The position numbers and the translations under genes were made by a program. Shown in pieces: positions 59,243-64,000 of a stretch of 64,000 nucleotides of DNA. The notes below the pieces were generated by a model that was not told the DNA's origin, ran no database searches, and was given only the letters and a program-made list of their open reading frames with translations. Each line of letters opens with the position of its first letter. The stretch's first letter is position 1. Source of the DNA: Bacteroidales bacterium (GTDB lineage: Bacteria; Bacteroidota; Bacteroidia; Bacteroidales; P3); assembly GCA_017483575.1 (NCBI GenBank), contig JAFUWF010000017.1, forward strand, positions 149,332 through 213,331, given 5' to 3'.

Positions 59243-60988
59243 ATGAAGGATGAAAAAGACATAGTATTGCAGGTCGAGGACCTGAAAGTGAGATTCGACG
59301 AACGCACGGTAGTGGAGGGTGTAAACTATACGCTGCGACGCGGTGAGACCTTGGGAATCGTAGGTGAAAGCGGTAGCGGGAAAAGCGTCAGCACGCTGGC
59401 ACTGATGGGTTTACTGCCCAAGAACGCAAAGGTCGACGGCAGTGCCATGCTGGAGGGGACCGAGCTGCTCACATTGGACGAGGCCGGTTTCCGCGACATC
59501 CGCGGACGTCGCATCAGCATGATTTTCCAGGAACCCATGACCTCGCTGAATCCCGTGCAAAAATGCGGCGAGCAGGTGCTGGAGATGCTGAAGGCACACG
59601 CTGCCATCAACACCTACGATTCCGAGAAACAACAAGACGGCAGAGCCCGCGTGATAGAACTCTTCAAAGAGGTTCTTCTCCCCCGCCCCGAGAAGATTTT
59701 CGACAGCTATCCCCACGAAATCAGCGGTGGACAGAAACAGCGCGTCATGATTGCCATGGCCCTCATCAACCACCCGGACATCCTCATTGCCGACGAACCG
59801 ACGACGGCCCTCGACGTGACGGTGCAGCGAACCATCCTGGACCTGCTGCGCTCGCTGCAAGAAAAACATGGCACCAGCATCATTTTCATCACGCACGACC
59901 TCGGGGTCATCGCCCAAATAGCCGACCGCGTCATGGTGATGTACCGTGGCAAGGTGGTGGAGCAAGGGATGGCCGACGATGTGTTGCATCATCCACAAAT
60001 GCCTTATACCCAAGGGCTCCTGGCCTGCCGCCCGCCACTGGACAGCCGGCCGGAGAGGTTGCCGACGGTGGAAGAGTTCCTTCAAGGAGTGAAAGGGTGT
60101 GAAAAGGAAGTGCCACTCCCTCTCACTCCCTCTCACTCCCCACTCATCAGCGTGAAGGACCTCTCCGTTACTTATACCCTGAAAAAGAGCCTCTTCGGCA
60201 AGCCGCTACAGACGCTGAAGGGTGTGGACGGCATCTCCTTCGACATCATGGAAGGCGAAACCCTGGGGCTTGTGGGCGAGAGCGGCTGCGGCAAAAGCAC
60301 CCTCGGCCGTGCCCTGTTGCGACTCATCGACCACTCGTCGGGCAGCATCCTCTACCGTGGCCAGAGCCTGGAGACCCTCAGCCGCAGCGAGATGCGCGCC
60401 CTGCGTCCCAAACTGCAGATCATCTTCCAGGACCCCTACTCCTCGCTGAACCCGAGGATAACCATAGGCGAGGCCATTGGCGAACCCTTGCGGGTTCACG
60501 GCCTGTCGACACGGACACACTCCCTCCCCCCCTACGGGGGTACTCCCCCCAGCTTAGGGGGAGAGCCAGAATACAAAAAGGCGACGGTCAAAGAACAGGT
60601 ATTGGAGCTCATGGAACAGGTGGGCCTCAGGCCGGAGTGGTACAACCGCTACCCCCACGAGTTCAGCGGCGGCCAACGCCAACGCGTATGCATTGCCCGC
60701 GCCTTGATACTCCAACCGGAGCTGGTGGTGTGCGACGAGAGCGTTTCGGCACTCGACGTCAGCGTGCAAGCCCAAGTGCTCAACCTGCTGAACGACCTCA
60801 AGCGCCGCTACCACTACACCTATCTCTTTATCACCCACGACCTTTCGGTGGTGAAGTTCCTCTCGGATCGTATCATGGTGATGCAGAAAGGACGCATCGT
60901 GGAGAGCGGCACACCGGACGAACTCTTCGCCCACCCGCAGACCGACTACACACGCACCCTCATCGACGCCATTCCACGCATCAACTGA
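59243..60988 (+). CDS. Oligopeptide-type ABC transporter ATPase with two nucleotide-binding domains
   Basis: The start at 59243 (MKDEKDIVLQVEDLKVRFDE) gives 581 residues. Two complete ABC domains are present: Walker A GESGSGKS and GESGCGKS, signatures SGGQKQR and SGGQRQR, and Walker B LIADEP and LVVCDES. Both are of the DppD/DppF (OppD/OppF) type, here in one chain like GsiA. It energises import of peptides or similar nutrients; no permease or binding-protein gene is adjacent. Two repeats are read in frame: CACTCCCTCT-type heptamers between the domains (60087-60146) and a GC palindrome (60525-60567) inside the second domain. Confidence 0.92.
   Translation: MKDEKDIVLQVEDLKVRFDERTVVEGVNYTLRRGETLGIVGESGSGKSVSTLALMGLLPKNAKVDGSAMLEGTELLTLDEAGFRDIRGRRISMIFQEPMTSLNPVQKCGEQVLEMLKAHAAINTYDSEKQQDGRARVIELFKEVLLPRPEKIFDSYPHEISGGQKQRVMIAMALINHPDILIADEPTTALDVTVQRTILDLLRSLQEKHGTSIIFITHDLGVIAQIADRVMVMYRGKVVEQGMADDVLHHPQMPYTQGLLACRPPLDSRPERLPTVEEFLQGVKGCEKEVPLPLTPSHSPLISVKDLSVTYTLKKSLFGKPLQTLKGVDGISFDIMEGETLGLVGESGCGKSTLGRALLRLIDHSSGSILYRGQSLETLSRSEMRALRPKLQIIFQDPYSSLNPRITIGEAIGEPLRVHGLSTRTHSLPPYGGTPPSLGGEPEYKKATVKEQVLELMEQVGLRPEWYNRYPHEFSGGQRQRVCIARALILQPELVVCDESVSALDVSVQAQVLNLLNDLKRRYHYTYLFITHDLSVVKFLSDRIMVMQKGRIVESGTPDELFAHPQTDYTRTLIDAIPRIN
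60087..60146. repeat. Facing repeats between the two ABC domains
   Basis: GGAGTGAAAGGGTGTGAAAA (60087-60106) faces CACTCCCTCTCACTCCCTCT (from about 60114). It is read in frame as KEVPLPLTPSHSPL in the linker between the domains. Confidence 0.7.
60525..60567. repeat. Palindromic insert in the second ABC domain
   Basis: CTCCCTCCCCCCCTACGGGG, then ACTCCCCCCAGCTTAGGGGG and AGAG, resembles the core of the MITE-like element. It is translated as THSLPPYGGTPPSLGGEPEY, between the Q-loop and the signature motif. Confidence 0.65.
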
Positions 60989-61007
60989 CAGCACCACAAA
61001 CAAAAAA

Positions 61008-61036
61008 GGCCACCGTGTGGTGCACACACGGTGGCC
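61008..61036 (-). terminator. Intrinsic terminator after the DksA/TraR-like gene
   Basis: GGCCACCGTGTG and CACACGGTGGCC form a perfect stem. On the minus strand it is followed by TTTTTT. It may also slow transcripts from the ABC gene. Confidence 0.85.
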
Positions 61037-61090
61037 GACAGACAATGTCAATAATGTATGTTGGTTTAGTGAATTTTCGCTATCCTGTTC

Positions 61091-61492
61091 TTAGCGGCGT
61101 TTCTTGCTTGCCTCCTTGGCCTCGACGGTCATGGTGGCGTGGGGAACAATCATCAGGCGTTCCTTGGGGATGAGCTTGCCAGTGGCCTGGCAGATGCCGT
61201 AGGTGCCGTTCTCGATGCGGATAAGGGCGGCGCGGAGGTCGCGGATGAACTTCTGCTGGCGGGCGGCAAGTTTCTGGTTCTCCTCCTTCAGCAGCACATT
61301 GCTTCCCTCTTCGAGGGTCTTGAAGGTGGGAGCGGTGTCGCTGACGTCGTTCTCGCTACCGGCCACAGCCTGCTGCAACATTTCAAGGTCTTTCTCAGCC
61401 TTGGCTATCTTGTCAAGTATCAGGGCCTTGAACTCCTGCAACTCTTCGGGAGAGTAGCGATTTTTCTCTACGTTTTTCTCTTTTGATTCCAT
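61091..61492 (-). CDS. DksA/TraR-family protein with degenerate zinc finger
   Basis: The start at 61492 (MESKEKNVEKNRYSPEELQE) gives 133 residues; the open frame continues upstream over the promoter box 61514-61522. The N-terminal coiled coil (FKALILDKIAKAEKDLEMLQ) and the segment IRIENGTYGICQATGKLIPK followed by ERLMIVPHATM match DksA/TraR C4 proteins. Only one of the four expected Cys remains (GICQATG), so zinc is probably not bound. Family members bind RNA polymerase and modulate initiation. A small variant like this is common in Bacteroidota. Confidence 0.85.
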   Translation of the reverse strand: MESKEKNVEKNRYSPEELQEFKALILDKIAKAEKDLEMLQQAVAGSENDVSDTAPTFKTLEEGSNVLLKEENQKLAARQQKFIRDLRAALIRIENGTYGICQATGKLIPKERLMIVPHATMTVEAKEASKKRR

Positions 61493-61513
61493 AGTAGTGT
61501 TTCCTTTTCGACT

Positions 61514-61522
61514 GCAAAAATA
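61514..61522 (-). promoter_or_regulatory. -7 promoter box for the DksA/TraR-like gene
   Basis: TATTTTTGC on the minus strand, 22 bp before the start codon at 61492. Confidence 0.65.
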
Positions 61523-61560
61523 TGCATTTTCCCACACATAGCGGAAAAAACATTTCAACA

Positions 61561-62094
61561 CTAATTGTTGATATCACCAAGATACAAATCAATCAGGCCA
61601 TTAGGAGCGGCGATGTAGAGCGTTTTCTCTTCGCGGTCCACTTTTTTTATCACCTCGTCGATGACCGGAATGAGCACTTCAACGCCATTTTTCACGATTT
61701 GGAAGAGTGGTTGCGCAGGGTACTCAATCACCTGCTCCAAAGTTCCGATGTCGCCTTTCTCGTCGTCTATTACCCTGAAACCCACCACTTCATGGAAGTA
61801 GAACTTGTTGCCTTCCAACTTGGGAAGAAGGTCCAAAGGCAGATAGAGAGAGTGCCCGACGAGGGCGTTGACCTGTTCGGGAGTGAGATCCTCAAAGGTC
61901 ACCACGGCCTTGTTGCCATTCAGGTTGTCGATGTGGAAGAAATAGGGCACCAGTTGTCCTTTCACCTCCACAAAGGCCGAGTCCAACCCGAGATACTCCT
62001 CGGGACTGTCGACGTCGAGGAACATCATCACCTGCCCTTTCACGCCCCAGGGCTTGGTGACGCGCCCCAGATAGAAACAATCTTCAATATTCAT
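61561..62094 (-). CDS. rimM: Ribosome maturation factor RimM
   Basis: The protein has 177 residues. YLGRVTKPWGVKGQVMMFLD is the N-terminal RimM signature. The PRC-barrel half shows FYFHEVVGFRVIDDEKGDIG and VLIPVIDEVIKKVDREEKTL followed by YIAAPNGLIDLYL. It helps assemble the 30S subunit head by binding S19. The usual neighbours rpsP and trmD are absent. It lies just upstream (on the same strand) of the DksA/TraR-like gene but separated from it by that gene's own promoter. Confidence 0.95.
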   Translation of the reverse strand: MNIEDCFYLGRVTKPWGVKGQVMMFLDVDSPEEYLGLDSAFVEVKGQLVPYFFHIDNLNGNKAVVTFEDLTPEQVNALVGHSLYLPLDLLPKLEGNKFYFHEVVGFRVIDDEKGDIGTLEQVIEYPAQPLFQIVKNGVEVLIPVIDEVIKKVDREEKTLYIAAPNGLIDLYLGDINN

Positions 62095-62153
62095 ATTGTA
62101 GCATTTTGGACAGATAACGCCAAAAATGCCATTTTATTATTTCCGGAAGACAA

Positions 62154-62182
62154 GAAAAAAAGGAAGCGCCCGTGGCGCTTCC
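62154..62182 (-). terminator. Intrinsic terminator after the 70-residue protein gene
   Basis: GGAAGCGCC and GGCGCTTCC form a perfect 9 bp stem. On the minus strand it is followed by TTTTTTT. Confidence 0.85.
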
Positions 62183-62250
62183 TTCCGTTGTCTTTGTTAT
62201 CTCTGTTGTCGTCAGGACAAAGGAATCGGGGAAAAACCTGTCATCCTCTC

Positions 62251-62463
62251 TTACCAGCTGCCGAAGAGGCTGTTATCGTTGTCGTCCCAGTTCTCTTGGC
62301 CATTGTTGTTGTAGCCATCCTTGCTGAGCCCGAAGAGGGAAAAGGCCCTCTCCTCGCCGCTACCGGCGAAGCCTCGTTCTGCTTTGAATTCCACCACCGT
62401 CAACTGCGGTGCTTCGTATTGGAGCGCCGGCGTCACGCCGGCATTGAATGTCTTGTTTTCCAT
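62251..62463 (-). CDS. Small acidic protein carrying an AGVTPALQ repeat
   Basis: The protein has 70 residues. The part YEAPQLTVVEFKAERGFAGS resembles short Bacteroidales proteins of the (K/Y)xAP-x(2,3)-VVE type that end in Gly/Asn/Trp-rich tails; here NGQENWDDNDNSLFGSW. These often accompany fimbrillin or lipoprotein genes, as here. The palindrome 62420-62443 contributes AGVTPALQ right after MENKTFN, so the element lies between start codon and conserved core. Function unknown. A terminator follows. Confidence 0.65.
   Translation of the reverse strand: MENKTFNAGVTPALQYEAPQLTVVEFKAERGFAGSGEERAFSLFGLSKDGYNNNGQENWDDNDNSLFGSW
62420..62443. repeat. AGxTPALQ palindrome in the 70-residue protein gene
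   Basis: TGGAGCGCCGGCGTCACGCC plus GGCA, read on the coding strand as AGVTPALQ. Confidence 0.85.
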
Positions 62464-62626
62464 TTTATGTTTGTTTTTTTCCCCGCAGCGCGAAATCTAT
62501 AAATCTAATGAATATATTTCCGCTTCGCGGTATTTGTTGTCTGTTGTTGTCTTGGTTGTTTTTAAATCTTATTTGTCTTTTCTTGTCCTTTCTTGTCGTT
62601 TCACCTCCCCCCGCCAAGGCGGGGAG

Positions 62627-63514
62627 TTATTCATTAATATTGATCGACGGGATATTGTACATGTGGTTGACGTCGAGGGTCGTTGACTCGAGGTCCTTGG
62701 CCTGGGTGAAGAGCTGGCGGCCGCTGGCGTCGTAGCCGGTGACGGTGAGACGCTTGATGGTGGCTACGGTAGCGGGCACGCAGAACTGGATGCTGCCACT
62801 GGCCGGGACAGTGACGCCCGTCGTGCCAGCGGTCTGCATCTAGAGGTTCATCTCGCTGCTGTAGGTCACCTCGCGGTCGCCGCTGATGGTGCCCACCTCG
62901 CCGCTGGGCGTCGTGGGGCCTTGCACGGCCCAGGACACGGTGTAGTTCACGCCGTCAATCGTCACGGCGGAGGCCGCCCCGGTGCCCTGCAACACCACCT
63001 TCAGGTGGTCCACCGCAATGGAGGACGCGGAGCCGTTGGTCAGCGTCAGCCGCAGGCCCGCGGTGAGGTGGTCGAAGTAGAGGCTGCTGCTGCCCGCCGA
63101 GGCCTTCTCGGCCATGGGGAAGACCACGCGGTGGCCGTCGTCGCGGAAGTCCACGGCCAGGCTCCTCAGCGTGATGGCGGCGCCGGAGGCGTTGCTGTTG
63201 GCCACCGTGATGTCGTTGCCGCCGGCGCTCATGGTGCCAGGGTAGACGGCGTACATGTCCACGTCCAGCGGAGCCACTTCGAGCGAGTAGCTGCTGGCGT
63301 TGCTGGTGATGACATAGGGGGTGCCGTTGAGGTCGATGGTCTCGCTGGCCACCCAGGTGGCGTCGCTGGGGTGCGCGGGGTCCACCCACACCTTGCTGTC
63401 GCCGCCCATGTCATGGGTGAAGATGTTGATGCGGTCGGCCGCATCCTTGTCCTTGCCGCAGCCCGTGGCCAGTGCCAGCAGGGCCGCTAATCCAATTAAT
63501 CTGTATCTCTTCAT
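62627..63514 (-). pseudogene. Fimbrillin/Mfa-like lipoprotein gene interrupted by an in-frame TAG
   Basis: The start at 63514 (MKRYRLIGLAALLALATGCG) gives a signal peptide with lipobox Cys19. The mature part (VWVDPAHPSDATWVASETID, SLYFDHLTAGLRLTLTNGSA) follows the layout of Bacteroidales fimbrillin-like lipoproteins. TAG at 62840-62842 ends the frame after SSEMNL. The same frame continues at once with MQTAGTTGVTVPASGSIQFC, the expected C-terminal beta part, to 62627. A single C-to-T change (CAG to TAG) would explain this. It could be a decayed gene, a sequence error, or two polypeptides. Confidence 0.7.
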
Positions 63515-63529
63515 AATACTTTTTTTTAC

Positions 63530-63655
63530 GACAACATAGACAACATGGACAACTTTGTCTCCGCGACACGCGTAGGCTGGGCTGCCGCAGGAATCAGCAA
63601 AACGCATGTGGCGTTTTGCACGTTGTCGTTGTTGTCGTTGTTGTCGTTCATAATA
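63530..63655. repeat. Nonamer tandem repeats (GACAACATA / GTTGTCGTT) upstream of the lipoprotein gene
   Basis: GACAACATAGACAACATGGA (about 63532-63557) faces TTGTCGTTGTTGTCGTTGTT (about 63622-63650). Both have a 9-base period and are complementary, so a hairpin with a loop of about 70 bases can form between the two genes. Confidence 0.7.
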
Positions 63656-63672
63656 TAAATCCTGTTGTTGTT

Positions 63673-64000
63673 TTATCTGATGACTATTTTCTGCGATTTG
63701 CCGTTCAAGCGCAACACGTAGACCCCCGCCGAGGGGAATTGAGAATTGAAAATTGAGAGTTGAGAATTGACCTCCGTGCTGAAGAGCAGGCGGCCCATGA
63801 CGTCGTAGGCCTGCAGCAGGCCCGTGCCGTCGATGACCACCTGGTCGCCGTCGACATGTGCGAACTGGAGCGCCGGCGTCCCGCCGGCATCGGAGACCTC
63901 CGGGTTCTGACCTCCTACCTCCGAACTCTCACCTAAACAGAGCCCCTTGGGCAGCGCCGGCAGCGCACCCAGCGCAGCGCCGTTGGTGTTGCGGCTGGCG
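63673..64000 (-). CDS. C-terminal end of a type IX secretion cargo protein
   Basis: The open frame enters from the window edge and ends at TAA (63673-63675); 109 codons are visible. The last about 60 residues (VVIDGTGLLQAYDVMGRLLF, PSAGVYVLRLNGKSQKIVIR) are a type IX sorting domain, with G-x-Y-(V/I)-L-R-x(n)-K-(I/V)-x-(I/V). The protein would be exported across the outer membrane and its tail cleaved. Three repeats are packed into it in frame: GGAGGTC-type heptamers (about 63895-63935), AGGTPALQ (63866-63889) and TCTCAATT heptamers (63736-63775), the last inside the sorting domain itself. The N-terminal function is outside the window. Confidence 0.85.
   Translation of the reverse strand, partial: ASRNTNGAALGALPALPKGLCLGESSEVGGQNPEVSDAGGTPALQFAHVDGDQVVIDGTGLLQAYDVMGRLLFSTEVNSQLSIFNSQFPSAGVYVLRLNGKSQKIVIR
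63736..63775. repeat. AATTGAG heptamers inside the sorting domain
   Basis: GAATTGAGAATTGAAAATTG plus GAGAGTTGAGAATTG has a 7-base period. It is read on the coding strand as NSQLSIFNSQF between two strands of the sorting domain. Confidence 0.85.
63866..63889. repeat. AGxTPALQ palindrome in the type IX cargo gene
   Basis: TGGAGCGCCGGCGTCCCGCC plus GGCA, read on the coding strand as AGGTPALQ. Confidence 0.9.

Overview
The window looks like a chromosomal segment of a Bacteroidota bacterium, most likely order Bacteroidales. The -7 boxes read TAnnTTTGC, as in Bacteroidota promoters. Lineage-typical genes include a fused MurF/alanine racemase, DUF2851 and DUF6266 proteins, an OstA-like protein, a PorP/SprF protein next to a GldK/GldJ-type lipoprotein, a type IX secretion sorting domain, and GH97 and GH29 hydrolases. 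The backbone is GC-rich. The stretch from about 19.5 to 24.2 kb is clearly AT-rich, as expected for acquired DNA.

Layout. 0-16.5 kb: esterase and lipoprotein, EamA transporter, a 2,581-residue cyclic beta-1,2-glucan synthase-like protein, a GH97 glycosidase, a remnant of a serine/threonine symporter (sstT), a DNA glycosylase, a large secreted protein and an FMN reductase. 16.5-24.1 kb: a defence and toxin-antitoxin island. It holds MNT/HEPN, two antitoxin/PIN pairs with near-copied promoters and terminators, a structured leader before a small secreted protein, an AbiH-like protein, and a TnpB-like RuvC nuclease whose stop codon runs into a seven-repeat CRISPR array. 24.2-30.5 kb: HU-like protein, DnaK, another antitoxin/PIN pair, a secreted protein and an outer-membrane barrel. 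30.8-37.5 kb: acyl-CoA dehydratase activase and dehydratase, TetR regulator, MurF, tRNA-Pro. 37.6-48.6 kb: OmpA-like PD40 protein, Lon, DUF6266, and the grpE-dnaJ-DUF2851-murF/alr operon. 48.7-64 kb: OstA-like protein, GldK/J-like and PorP, a leucine-rich protein, LemA-like protein, alpha-L-fucosidase, M23 peptidase, ornithine aminotransferase, a double ABC ATPase, a DksA/TraR-like protein, RimM, a nonsense-broken fimbrillin-like lipoprotein and the end of a type IX cargo protein.

Two things stand out. First, the TnpB-like gene and CRISPR array form a minimal locus without cas1, cas2 or tnpA. The last 20 bases of the gene can pair with the first CRISPR repeat in a roughly 17-bp interrupted stem. 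This suggests an intermediate between a transposon omega-RNA and a tracrRNA/crRNA pair, resembling type V-U or TnpB-derived CRISPR effectors. Second, the genome carries several families of small repeats. These are heptamer and nonamer tandem repeats often in facing arms, a 23-24 bp palindrome read as AGxTPALQ, a roughly 140-153 bp MITE-like element with inverted ends, and a GC-rich intergenic element. Many sit in frame inside conserved enzymes, adding peptide linkers without breaking them.

All functional calls come from reading the translated sequence and from family knowledge. No database search was run.
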